From Oscillospiraceae bacterium (GTDB lineage: Bacteria; Bacillota; Clostridia; Oscillospirales; Oscillospiraceae), in the NCBI GenBank assembly GCA_016295225.1, contig JAEDLP010000019.1, positions 1-21,096 on the forward strand: 21,096 bases of DNA, in the 5' to 3' direction. The stretch's first letter is position 1. Every line of letters starts with the position of its first letter. A program made the translations under genes and the position numbers. Positions 1-6,359 of this stretch are shown here, piece after piece. Under the pieces are notes generated by a model that had not been told where the DNA came from, ran no database searches, and saw only the letters and a list, made by a program, of their open reading frames with translations.

Positions 1-244
1 GGCCGGGCCGCTGCTGGTCGTGGGCGGTGCGGATCATGGCCACCAGGATGCCCAGCACGATGCCCAGCACCAGGGCCAGGGCGGTGACCAGCAGGGTGGT
101 CTTCACACCCCCCAGATATTGCAGCCAGCGGTCACTTTCAATAAAAGCCTGGTAAAATTTAACGAAAAAGTTTTGTAGGAAGGTCAGGTCACCGCCGGAA
201 GCGCCCAAGGCTTTCCAGGTGGTATACATTTGTTCCACGGACAT
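1..244 (-). CDS. Polar amino-acid ABC transporter permease, N-terminal part (runs off window)
   Basis: Inner-membrane permease of a polar amino-acid uptake system, HisM/GlnP type. About 81 residues are visible from ATG at 244; the rest lies beyond base 1. A short N-terminal segment carries WLQYLGGVKTTLLVTALAL (residues about 41-59), which leads into the first membrane helix, rich in Leu, Val, Ala and Gly (about 49-71). The start has an AGAGAGGTG-like ribosome site a few bases upstream. It follows the binding-protein gene at 389-1210 in the same direction, so the two very probably form one transporter, but a terminator and a perfect palindrome lie between them, which should lower permease expression relative to the binding protein. 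The ATPase gene is not in the window. The family is clear; the substrate cannot be read from this fragment. Confidence 0.85.
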   Translation of the reverse strand, partial: MSVEQMYTTWKALGASGGDLTFLQNFFVKFYQAFIESDRWLQYLGGVKTTLLVTALALVLGIVLGILVAMIRTAHDQQRPG

Positions 245-282
245 ACACCTCTCTTTTTTCTCTTGTATATGGAACGGTAGGG

Positions 283-337
283 TTTTGCCGGTTATCGAAG
301 CAAGTCCCGACGGGACTTGCTTCGATAACCGGCAAAA
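283..337. repeat. Perfect 55-nt palindrome between binding-protein and permease genes
   Basis: Two 27-bp arms (283-309 and 311-337) are exact reverse complements around the single base A310. Each outer end is TTTTGCCGG or its complement. The AAAA at 334-337 is shared with the U tract of the adjoining minus-strand terminator. In RNA it would fold into a very stable hairpin just upstream of the permease ribosome site. It may be a REP-like dispersed repeat or an attenuator/mRNA-stabilising hairpin. No second copy was seen in the window. Confidence 0.85.
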
Positions 338-358
338 AGGGCGGCGAGACCGCCGCCC
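334..358 (-). terminator. Rho-independent terminator after the binding-protein gene
   Basis: The stem GGGCGGCG (339-346) pairs with CGCCGCCC (351-358) around a 4-base loop. On the minus strand it is followed by TTTTT (complement of 334-338). It lies about 30 bases after the binding-protein stop codon and ahead of the permease, so it probably reduces rather than abolishes read-through into the permease. Confidence 0.85.
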
Positions 359-388
359 TTTTGCGGAAATATACAGGTTTGATTGGCT

Positions 389-1210
389 TTATTCAGCTTC
401 AGCAGGGATGTACTTGTCGATGATAGTCTGAACGGTGCCGTCCTCGATGAGCTCAGCCAGGGCTCCGTTGATGGCATCCAGCAGAGCGGTGTTGCCCTTG
501 GCCACGCCGATGGCGTAGTTCTCGGTGACATACTCGGTGTCCAGGATGGTCAGGCCGGTGTTGGCTTCCACGAAAGCCTGGGCGGGAGCCTTGTCGATGA
601 CCACGCAGTCCACCTGACCGTTCATCAGGGCCTGGACGGCGGTGATGCCGTTGTCATAGGAGGTGACATGCTCGGTGCCGTAGTCGTCGGTGCAGTAGAT
701 CTCGCCGGTGGTGCCGCGCTGAACGCCGATCATCTTCTCGCCCAGGTTGTCCAGGGTCACGTCGGAGCCCTCCTTCACGATGACCACCTGCACGCCGGTG
801 GCATAGCTCTCGGAGAAGTCCATGGTCAGCAGACGGTCCTCGTTCACGGTAACGCCAGCCATGACCATGTCGCTCTTGCCGTTCTGGGCGGCCATCAGGG
901 CGGCGTCAAAGTCCATGTCGTCGATCTTGAGCTCCAGGCCCAGCTTGTCGGCAATGGCCTGGGCGATCTCCACGTCGATGCCCTCGTACTCGCCGGCGTC
1001 GTTGGTCATCTCATAGGGAGGGAAGGCGGCGTTGGTGGACATGGTCAGCACGCCCTCGGTGACGGTGGTCAGGGTGCCCTCCTCAGCGGGCTCGGTGACC
1101 TCGGTGCCCTCGGTCTCGGGTGCGGGCTCTTCGTTGCCGCCGCAGGCGGTCAGAGCACAGACAGACAGCAGCATGGCTGCGGCCATAAGGACAGAAAGAA
1201 ACTTCTTCAT
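389..1210 (-). CDS. Polar amino-acid ABC transporter substrate-binding lipoprotein
   Basis: Extracellular solute receptor (SBP_bac_3/PBPb family) that delivers an amino acid to the permease encoded downstream. 273 aa. A signal peptide starts MKKFLSVLMAAAM and ends in the lipobox LTAC, with lipidated Cys at residue 23. An acidic Glu/Thr/Pro linker (about 26-45) tethers the domain. The family core is plain: STNAAFPPYE, GIDVEIAQAIADKLG, then GKSDMVMAGVTVNEDR and DFSESYATGVQVVIV. ATG at 1210 is chosen because AAGAGG stands 7 bases upstream; a TTG six codons earlier would put that site inside the coding sequence. It has its own promoter (1272-1300) and terminator (334-358). The substrate is uncertain: polar or charged amino acids are usual for this family. 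Confidence 0.93.
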   Translation of the reverse strand: MKKFLSVLMAAAMLLSVCALTACGGNEEPAPETEGTEVTEPAEEGTLTTVTEGVLTMSTNAAFPPYEMTNDAGEYEGIDVEIAQAIADKLGLELKIDDMDFDAALMAAQNGKSDMVMAGVTVNEDRLLTMDFSESYATGVQVVIVKEGSDVTLDNLGEKMIGVQRGTTGEIYCTDDYGTEHVTSYDNGITAVQALMNGQVDCVVIDKAPAQAFVEANTGLTILDTEYVTENYAIGVAKGNTALLDAINGALAELIEDGTVQTIIDKYIPAEAE

Positions 1211-1271
1211 TTTATAACCTCTTTTCAAATTTTCATTCGCTGACGCAGAATGCCAGCTTTAGAATACTTGG

Positions 1272-1300
1272 ATTATACGCACGATTCAATAAAAATGCAA
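1272..1300 (-). promoter_or_regulatory. Sigma-A promoter of the amino-acid transporter genes
   Basis: On the minus strand, TTGCAT (complement of 1295-1300) is followed by a 17-base spacer and a perfect TATAAT (complement of 1272-1277). It lies about 60 bases upstream of the binding-protein start and downstream of the terminator of the preceding gene, so it defines a separate transcription unit. Confidence 0.8.
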
Positions 1301-1338
1301 GGGGAACCAAGGCTTTTTCCTCTATATTCGGCAAAGTG

Positions 1339-1374
1339 TAAGAAAAGGGCAGCATGGCTTTTGCCATACTGCCC
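1339..1374 (-). terminator. Terminator of the crotonase-fold gene
   Basis: A 12-bp stem (1347-1358 with 1363-1374, one G-U pair on the minus strand) with a 4-base loop, followed on the minus strand by TTTTCTT. It is 83 bases after the stop codon of the gene at 1457-2233. Confidence 0.8.
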
Positions 1375-1389
1375 AATTTCAACAAGACG

Positions 1390-1412
1390 AATATTCATTC
1401 TCGATGAATATT
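1390..1412. repeat. Small perfect inverted repeat in the 3' untranslated region
   Basis: AATATTCAT (1390-1398) and ATGAATATT (1404-1412) form perfect 9-bp arms around a 5-base loop. It lies between the crotonase-fold stop codon and its terminator. It is A+T-rich, so it is a weak RNA hairpin, or possibly a protein-binding palindrome. Function unknown. Confidence 0.5.
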
Positions 1413-1456
1413 GTATATCCTTTGCCTCAGCGAAGGGGGTCAGAGAATTCTAACGC

Positions 1457-2233
1457 TTAGATGAAGTTTGCCTTACGCTTCTCCAGGAATGCGCCCAGGC
1501 CTTCCTCGGCGTTTGCGTGCATACGGACGGCTGCCTGATCGGCGGTCTCTTCCTTCAGCAGCTGCTCCAGAGTGGTCTCGTGAGCCTTGTTCATCAGAGC
1601 CTTGGACTTGGTGTAGCAGTTCAGGGGGCCGCGGGCGATCTTGTTAGCCAGCTTCATAGCCTCTTCCATCAGCTGTTCTGCGGGATAGACATAGTTTGCG
1701 ATGCCCAGGGTCTTCATCTCGTCAGCCTTGACCACGCGCTGGGTCAGCATCAGCTCCTTAGCGATGTTGGGGCCAACAACGCGGGGCAGCAGGTAGTGGC
1801 AAGCGCAGTCGGGGATCAGACCGACCTGGCCGAAAGCGACGATGAACATGGCGTTGTCAGCCACCAGAGCGATGTCGCCAGCCATCAGCAGGGAGGTGCC
1901 GGCACCGGCGATTGCGCCGTGAGCAGCGGTGATGACGGGCTTGGGGAAGGTGTTCAGCAGGGTGGTGAAGCCGCCGGCCACGGTCATGAAGTCAAAGAAG
2001 GCTTCCTCGGTGGTGATGGACTTCATCTCAGCGATGTCGCCGCCGGCGCAGAATGCGCGGCCCTCGGCGTTCAGGATGACGCAGCGGACAGCGTCGTCAG
2101 CCTTGGCAGCCTCAAAAGCGGTGGTCAGATCAGCGAAGATCTGCTTGTTCAGGGAGTTCATAGCCTTGGTGCGGTTCATGCTAACGATAGCAACTGCGCC
2201 TTCCACGCGATACAGGACGGTTTCGAGTTCCAT
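1457..2233 (-). CDS. Enoyl-CoA hydratase/isomerase family protein, probably a PaaG-like isomerase
   Basis: Crotonase-fold acyl-CoA enzyme, 258 aa, usual length. The CoA/oxyanion-hole segment GRAFCAGGDIAEM (58-70) and the second oxyanion segment HGAIAGAGTSLLMAGDIAL (105-123) are intact. The two glutamates that define true hydratases (GGGCEL and QPE in the rat enzyme) are here Ser114 and Phe134. Instead the sequence has FIVAFGQVGLIPD (130-142) and LPRVVG (149-154), the pattern of PaaG-type isomerases with Asp142 as the likely base (family knowledge from memory). It is therefore more likely a double-bond or ring isomerase than crotonase, although automatic annotation may call it crt. The start has AAAGGAG 10 bases upstream. 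It is monocistronic, with promoter 2302-2330 and terminator 1339-1374. No other beta-oxidation gene adjoins it. Confidence 0.85.
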   Translation of the reverse strand: MELETVLYRVEGAVAIVSMNRTKAMNSLNKQIFADLTTAFEAAKADDAVRCVILNAEGRAFCAGGDIAEMKSITTEEAFFDFMTVAGGFTTLLNTFPKPVITAAHGAIAGAGTSLLMAGDIALVADNAMFIVAFGQVGLIPDCACHYLLPRVVGPNIAKELMLTQRVVKADEMKTLGIANYVYPAEQLMEEAMKLANKIARGPLNCYTKSKALMNKAHETTLEQLLKEETADQAAVRMHANAEEGLGAFLEKRKANFI

Positions 2234-2301
2234 AGTAATCGTGCTCCTTTATTTTTATTCTTGGGTCATACAGGAAAAAATCCCATGCTAATACAAGATA
2301 A

Positions 2302-2330
2302 ATTATACCACAGCCTTTTGCCGTTGAAAA
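2302..2330 (-). promoter_or_regulatory. Probable promoter of the crotonase-fold gene
   Basis: On the minus strand a perfect TATAAT (complement of 2302-2307) is preceded by a 17-base spacer and a weak -35, TTTTCA (complement of 2325-2330). It lies in the short gap below the stop codon of the DUF6809-like gene. The -10 is convincing, the -35 is poor. Confidence 0.6.
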
Positions 2331-2339
2331 GGACAATTT

Positions 2340-2669
2340 TTAATTTCTTTTGGGTTTCCCTCTACCGTCCCCCTCACATGGGTATGATCTGCTCACGGTC
2401 AGTTCCTCCTGAAACACCGCCAGCATCATTTTGACCCCCAACTGAAATCCGTCCACAAAGGTGTCGGCATATTCCATAGGGATGGCGTCAAACTGCTGAT
2501 CCATGAGTTTGGCAAGTTTCTTCCGCTGGATTGGCTCCAGGCTTTGGGCAAGGGACTCGTACTCCTGGCCGTGTTGTTCTTGCATCTGGTGGTACTCCTC
2601 CAACCTGGCCTCATACTGGGTTGCAGGGGAGATTTCTCCGTAATACAGTTGATGTAAAATGGATTTCAT
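2340..2669 (-). CDS. Small uncharacterised protein, DUF6809-like
   Basis: 109 aa, no signal peptide or membrane segment. The N-terminus MKSILHQLYYGEISP, a charged helical middle (about 18-62, Glu/Gln/Lys-rich) and the C-terminal block FVDGFQLGVKMMLAVFQE match, from memory, DUF6809, a small Clostridia family of unknown function. The tail after about residue 90 (SRSYPCEGDGRGKPKRN) is basic and probably disordered. ATG at 2669 is chosen because AAAAGGAGGA stands 9 bases upstream; an ATG eight codons earlier overlaps that site. It is divergent from an XRE regulator, with a 19-bp inverted repeat over its own ribosome-site region, so it is probably that regulator's target. Its base composition is more A+T-rich than neighbouring metabolic genes, which suggests transfer. 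No function can be assigned. Confidence 0.75.
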   Translation of the reverse strand: MKSILHQLYYGEISPATQYEARLEEYHQMQEQHGQEYESLAQSLEPIQRKKLAKLMDQQFDAIPMEYADTFVDGFQLGVKMMLAVFQEELTVSRSYPCEGDGRGKPKRN

Positions 2670-2687
2670 AACATACACTCCTCCTTT

Positions 2688-2706
2688 TGACATGTAGTGA
2701 ATGTCA
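2688..2706. promoter_or_regulatory. Inverted-repeat operator 1 (DUF6809/XRE intergenic)
   Basis: TGACAT and ATGTCA half-sites, perfect complements, are separated by 7 bases (19 bp in all). It adjoins the ribosome site of the minus-strand small gene. It matches operator 2 at 16 of 19 positions when that site is reverse-complemented, which argues for a real repeated binding site. Confidence 0.65.
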
Positions 2707-2716
2707 ACTTTTCTTT

Positions 2717-2745
2717 AGTCTATCATATACTGAGAAAAATGACAA
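2717..2745 (-). promoter_or_regulatory. Possible promoter of the DUF6809-like gene
   Basis: On the minus strand TTGTCA (complement of 2740-2745), a 17-base spacer and TAGACT (complement of 2717-2722). The -10 is only fair. The -35 lies inside operator 2, so bound regulator would block it. Confidence 0.4.
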
Positions 2746-2758
2746 TCACCAAATGTCA
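2740..2758. promoter_or_regulatory. Inverted-repeat operator 2 (DUF6809/XRE intergenic)
   Basis: TGACAA and ATGTCA half-sites are separated by 7 bases, 19 bp in all, ending just before the ribosome site of the XRE gene. It is an inverted near-copy of operator 1 about 50 bases away. A regulator binding both could control the divergent pair, including its own gene. Confidence 0.65.
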
Positions 2759-2773
2759 AATTAGGAGTTGCCT

Positions 2774-3022
2774 ATGTACAAAAACAAAGCAGAGAATGGT
2801 CGAAACAACATTTGCGGTCAGAAAATAAAGCGTTTTAGAGAAAACCTGCCAGAAAAAACGTCTCAACGGAAATTGGCCGACATGCTTCAGGTCAAAGGGT
2901 TGGATTTAGACAAAAATGCAGTTCAAAGAATCGAAAGTGGTCAGCGCTTCGTAACCGACATTGAGCTGAAATGCATTGCCGCTGTGCTTGGTGTTTCCTA
3001 TCAGGATTTGTTAGACGATTAA
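2774..3022 (+). CDS. XRE-family helix-turn-helix transcriptional regulator
   Basis: 82-aa DNA-binding protein consisting of little more than one HTH_3 domain (about 15-80). SQRKLADMLQ (30-39) is the first part of the helix-turn-helix, NAVQRIESGQRFVTDIEL (48-65) the recognition helix and following turn, and AAVLGVSYQDLL (69-80) closes the domain. The slightly long loop with KGLDLDK is a recognised subgroup of Clostridia regulators (from memory). The start is ATG 2774 with AGGAG 6 bases upstream; the TTG two codons earlier overlaps that site. No sensor or dimerisation domain is present. It is probably autoregulatory through the paired operators in the divergent spacer. The gene is clearly more A+T-rich than most of the window. 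Confidence 0.9.
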   Translation: MYKNKAENGRNNICGQKIKRFRENLPEKTSQRKLADMLQVKGLDLDKNAVQRIESGQRFVTDIELKCIAAVLGVSYQDLLDD

Positions 3023-3077
3023 AAATCAACGAAATGTTCCGTGGTATGACCAACATAGGTCCATCTCCCACCCATTT

Positions 3078-3107
3078 CGTAGGGGCGATTCATGAATCGC
3101 CCCTACG
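3078..3107. repeat. 30-bp perfect palindrome, REP/MITE-like
   Basis: A perfect 30-bp palindrome centred on CATG, with outer arms CGTAGGGGCGATT. It extends imperfectly into CCCAT (3071-3075) and ATGGG (3108-3112) with a 2-base bulge. Palindromes with the core GTAGGGGCGATT are, from memory, a dispersed repeat in Clostridia genomes. It sits in the convergent gap between the XRE and aldehyde dehydrogenase genes. Confidence 0.75.
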
Positions 3108-3185
3108 ATGGGGGTTAGTTGACCCCATGGCCCGCTTGACGAACCGGGTCCAGCTGGGCGGTCAACACGCTTTTACAGGCAGAAT

Positions 3186-3222
3186 CGCCGCCTCCCAAAT
3201 GGGAGACGGCGAAAATTTTTTT
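3186..3222 (+). terminator. Terminator after the XRE regulator, in a convergent gap
   Basis: A 12-bp stem (3186-3197 with 3200-3211, one mismatch) followed on the plus strand by AAAA and then seven T (3216-3222). It is about 165 bases after the XRE stop. On the minus strand the stem lacks a good U tract, so it fits plus-strand transcription better, though it may also stop the converging aldehyde dehydrogenase mRNA. Confidence 0.6.
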
Positions 3223-3226
3223 GTTC

Positions 3227-4633
3227 TTATTTCAAAAACATCCGCAGGAGTTTTTCGTTGACTTTTTTATAGGGCATGTACCGCATGGGCAGGTCCATCC
3301 AGGTGGCTTTATCCACAATGGACCGGTAGTGAGTGAAGGTGTCAAAACTCTTCTTGCCGTGGTAGTTGCCCATGCCGCTGGCCCCCACGCCGCCGAAGCC
3401 CATGTGGTGGGTGGCCAGGTGGATGATGGTGTCGTTGACGCAGCCGCCGCCAAAGGAGCAACTGTTCATGACCCGGTCCACCGTCCGCCTGGACTTGGTG
3501 AAGAGGTACAGGGCCAGAGGTTTCTCCCGGTCGTTGATGAAGTCGATGGCCTGATCCAGGCTCTCGTAGGGGATGATGGGCAGGATGGGCCCAAAGATCT
3601 CTTCCCCCATGGGCTTGGAGTTGGCCTCCAGGGTGTCCGCCACCAGGGTGGGGGCGATCCAGCCGCTCTCCCCGTCGGGATCGTTCCGGTGGCCGCCGCC
3701 GAAGAGGATGTGTTCCCCTTCCAGCAGGCCCTGGAGCCGGTTGAAGTGCTTGCGGTTGATGATGCGGACAAACTCCGGGTTCTCCATGGGCTCCTTGCCC
3801 AGCATCCTCACGAACTGCTTTTTCAGCTGGGCCACCAGCTCGTCCTTCACCGTCCGGTCCACCAGACAGTAGTCGGGAGCCACACAGGTCTGGCCGGCGT
3901 TCAGGAGTTTGCCAAAGGCTAACCGCTTGGCGGTGAGGGGGATATTGGCCGTCTTGTCCACGATGACGGGACTCTTGCCCCCCAGCTCCAAGGTCACGGG
4001 GGTCAGGTGCTTACTGGCCTTTTCCATGACCAGCTTGCCCACGTCCACGCTGCCGGTAAAGAAGATGTAGTCGAACCGCTGCTCCAGCAGGGCGGAGTTC
4101 TGCTCCCGGCCCCCCTCGATGACGGCCACCCACTCCGGCGGGAAGACGGCGGCAATGAGGTCGGCCAGGGCGTGGCTCACGTTGGGGGCGTAGGCGCTGG
4201 GCTTCAGCACCACGCAGTTGCCCGCGGCCACCGCCCCGAAGAGGGGGTCCAGGCTCAGCAGGCAGGGGTAGTTCCAGGGGGACATGATGAGGGTCACCCC
4301 GTAGGGCTCGGGCAGCTCATAGCTCTTGGCGGCGAACTGGGGCAGAGGGGTGGGCTTCCACTGGGGCTTGGCCCACCGGGGAGTCTTTTTGATCAGATAC
4401 CCCACTTCGTCCAGGGACAGACCTACCTCGCACATGTAGCCCTCAAAGTGGGACTTGTGCAGGTCGGCCTGCAGGGCGTCCAGCAGGATGGTTTCCCGGG
4501 CAATCATCTCCTCCCGGAGCCGTTCCAGGGCCTTGACCCGGACAGACACCGGCCGGGTGGCTCCGGTGCGGAAATAGGCCCGCTGCCGGGCCACGGTTCT
4601 TTCAATGGTATCCACATGGGTGGTGGTGTTCAT
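3227..4633 (-). CDS. NAD(P)-dependent aldehyde dehydrogenase, class-3-like
   Basis: Oxidises an aldehyde to the acid, 468 aa, full length. The catalytic set is complete: Asn121 in SPWNY, Glu216 in ELGGKSP, Cys250 in NAGQTC. The nucleotide-site segment FFTGSVDVGK (191-200) and EEIFGP (344-349) are also present. The shortened N-terminus and a hydrophobic/basic tail (MRYMPYKKVNEKLLRMFLK) are features of the ALDH3 branch, which often handles fatty or aromatic aldehydes. It is the last gene of a three-gene operon; its ATG overlaps the upstream alcohol dehydrogenase stop (ATGA), implying translational coupling. Together the two can interconvert alcohol, aldehyde and acid. It lacks the acetaldehyde/CoA-acylating sequence signature, so acyl-CoA formation is unlikely. 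The exact substrate cannot be read. Confidence 0.93.
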   Translation of the reverse strand: MNTTTHVDTIERTVARQRAYFRTGATRPVSVRVKALERLREEMIARETILLDALQADLHKSHFEGYMCEVGLSLDEVGYLIKKTPRWAKPQWKPTPLPQFAAKSYELPEPYGVTLIMSPWNYPCLLSLDPLFGAVAAGNCVVLKPSAYAPNVSHALADLIAAVFPPEWVAVIEGGREQNSALLEQRFDYIFFTGSVDVGKLVMEKASKHLTPVTLELGGKSPVIVDKTANIPLTAKRLAFGKLLNAGQTCVAPDYCLVDRTVKDELVAQLKKQFVRMLGKEPMENPEFVRIINRKHFNRLQGLLEGEHILFGGGHRNDPDGESGWIAPTLVADTLEANSKPMGEEIFGPILPIIPYESLDQAIDFINDREKPLALYLFTKSRRTVDRVMNSCSFGGGCVNDTIIHLATHHMGFGGVGASGMGNYHGKKSFDTFTHYRSIVDKATWMDLPMRYMPYKKVNEKLLRMFLK

Positions 4634-5817
4634 GACCAGACCTCCTCGAGAATGGCGATGATATCAGAGTAGTCCGCCTGGGCGGGATTGACCACGATGG
4701 CTCCGTCGTTCATGGCTTTTTGGGCCACGGCATCGAAGTCGGCCCGGGACACCTTCCCGGTGTCCTGGAGACAGGTGGGCAGGCCGCAGAGCTTGGACAG
4801 CTCCCGGCGGAGCCCGGTTAAAAACTCGATGGTCTTCTCCGCCCGCTGGTGGGCGGGGGTCTGGGCGTAGACCTCGGGGCCGGCCAGGTGGAGGAGCAAC
4901 TCACCGTAGCGGTCCCGGCACACAGGCAGGTTGTACTTCATCACGGCGGGCAGCAGGATGGTCATGGCGTCGCCGTGGGCCACCCGGCAGACACCGCCCA
5001 GGGCGTGGCCGATGGCGTGGACCAGGCCTACCATGGAGTTGGAAAAGGCCGCCCCGGCCAGGAGGCTGCCGTTGGCCATGATCATGCGGGCTTTTCGGTT
5101 CTTGCCCTCCCGGACAGCCACGGGCAGGGCCCGGGCAATCTGCCCCATGGCCTTCTCCGCAAAGGCGTCACTGACCGGGTTCCGCTGGAGGCAGGTGGCC
5201 GCCTCAATGGCGTGGACCAGGGCGTCGAAGCCGGTGGAGGCGGTGATCCGGGGAGGCAGGGTCTCGGTCATCCGGGGGTCCAGCACTGCCACATCGGGCA
5301 GGAGGTGATAGCTGATGAACTCCATTTTCACCTTGGTCTCGGGGTTGGCAACCACGGCCACCAGAGTGGCCTCGCTGCCGGTGCCGGCGGTGGTGGGAAC
5401 GGCCACAAAGGGGACGTGATTGCCCCGGGGAAGGACCTCGCAGCCGGCGGACTCCAGCAGGTCGTGACCCTCCTGGGCCAGGACCATGCCCACTCCCTTG
5501 GCGGTGTCGATGACCGAGCCGCCGCCCAGGGCAATGAGGGCGTCGCAGCCCAGCTGGCGGTACAGGGCGGCCACCTGGTTCACCACCTGGATGGAGGAGT
5601 CCGGCGGGATATGGCAGAAGGTCTCCACGGCAGTCATGCCCCCCTGGGCCAGGGCCTCCAGGAGAATCTTCACCGAGCCCACCTTTTCCAGTCCCTGGTC
5701 GCTGAGCAGGAGGGGACGGAAAGCCCCCAGGGTGTTCAGCTCGTGGGGGATGTGCTCCAGGGCCTCGGCCCCGGAGAGGATCTTGCTGGGCAGTTTGAAT
5801 TCGTAATAGGCTCCCAT
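4630..5817 (-). CDS. Iron-containing alcohol dehydrogenase
   Basis: Group III metal-dependent alcohol dehydrogenase, 395 aa, full length. GGGSVIDTAKG (98-108) binds the dinucleotide; PTTAGTGSEAT (141-151) is the family signature. Metal ligands are Asp198 and His202 in TGFDALVHAIEA, His267 in GLVHAIGHALGG, and His281 in VAHGDA; all four are present, so the enzyme should be active with Fe2+ or a similar metal. The start has GGGAGG 9 bases upstream. The preceding gene ends 6 bases before this start and the following one overlaps it by 4, so all three are one operon. Probably reduces aldehydes to alcohols or the reverse, together with the linked aldehyde dehydrogenase. Substrate (short-chain, diol or fatty) not determinable. 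Confidence 0.94.
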   Translation of the reverse strand: MGAYYEFKLPSKILSGAEALEHIPHELNTLGAFRPLLLSDQGLEKVGSVKILLEALAQGGMTAVETFCHIPPDSSIQVVNQVAALYRQLGCDALIALGGGSVIDTAKGVGMVLAQEGHDLLESAGCEVLPRGNHVPFVAVPTTAGTGSEATLVAVVANPETKVKMEFISYHLLPDVAVLDPRMTETLPPRITASTGFDALVHAIEAATCLQRNPVSDAFAEKAMGQIARALPVAVREGKNRKARMIMANGSLLAGAAFSNSMVGLVHAIGHALGGVCRVAHGDAMTILLPAVMKYNLPVCRDRYGELLLHLAGPEVYAQTPAHQRAEKTIEFLTGLRRELSKLCGLPTCLQDTGKVSRADFDAVAQKAMNDGAIVVNPAQADYSDIIAILEEVWS

Positions 5818-5823
5818 ACTGGT

Positions 5824-6312
5824 TTACCTCCCTAACAGCACCGCTTGGTAGACCCGGGCGGCGCAGACTTCTTTTTTCGGCAGCCGTTTCAGCAGCCGCT
5901 TGGCCCAGAAGGAGGGGAAGAGATACCCCTCCGTGATGTCGATACATCGGACGAAGGGCATGGCGACCCCCATGTCTCCCCGCAGGACGAATTTATGCTG
6001 GGCGTAGGCCTGGGCCACGCTGATCTGTCCGGTGAAAACCCGGAAGGCATCCGCCGGGCTCTTGAAGCGGATGGTCACATCCCCCTGGGTGTCCTTGGGC
6101 AGCTTCTGGAAGCCGTCCTTGGTGCCGGTGATGGTGAAGCCGGAGGCACCGGGGACCTCCAGCCGCAGGGTCTTTCCCTGGGGCCAGTTCCGGGACTCCG
6201 CCCGGATACGGCTGTCCTTCCGGGACAGGTATTTCAAGGCGCGCAGCAGGCAGCCGGAGACCAGGCTGCAGGTGGCGCACTGCAAACAGGTTTTCACAGA
6301 TCCATGGGACAT
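5824..6312 (-). CDS. Cys-rich protein with a possible SCP2-like domain, first gene of the ADH/ALDH operon
   Basis: 162 aa, no signal peptide. The first 21 residues hold a cysteine cluster C9-x2-C12-x2-C15-x5-C21, which could bind an Fe-S cluster or zinc. The middle (about 45-135) has the feel of an SCP2/sterol-carrier fold: LRLEVPGASGFTITG, then GDVTIRFKSPADAFRVFTG and KFVLRGDMGVAM, with the alternating strand pattern of that family. This assignment is from overall pattern and is tentative. The C-terminus is basic (KRLLKRLPKKE). AAAGGAGG lies 9 bases before ATG 6312. It precedes the alcohol dehydrogenase by 6 bases and has a promoter at 6360-6388. If SCP2-like, it could present a lipid or other hydrophobic substrate to the two dehydrogenases (inference). 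Confidence 0.8.
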   Translation of the reverse strand: MSHGSVKTCLQCATCSLVSGCLLRALKYLSRKDSRIRAESRNWPQGKTLRLEVPGASGFTITGTKDGFQKLPKDTQGDVTIRFKSPADAFRVFTGQISVAQAYAQHKFVLRGDMGVAMPFVRCIDITEGYLFPSFWAKRLLKRLPKKEVCAARVYQAVLLGR

Positions 6313-6359
6313 AGATCGATCCCTCCTTTGGTATACAATGTTTACCTATTTAATGATAT

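Noticed and set aside
1390..1412. ARG-box or similar arginine-repressor site
   Set aside because: The arms AATATTCAT/ATGAATATT have some likeness, but the spacing and position (3' of a gene, over 90 bases upstream of the next promoter) do not fit a repressor site.
1250..1453. 67-codon plus-strand frame between the binding-protein and crotonase-fold genes
   Set aside because: It lies across a promoter and a terminator of the minus strand and has no ribosome site or recognisable sequence.
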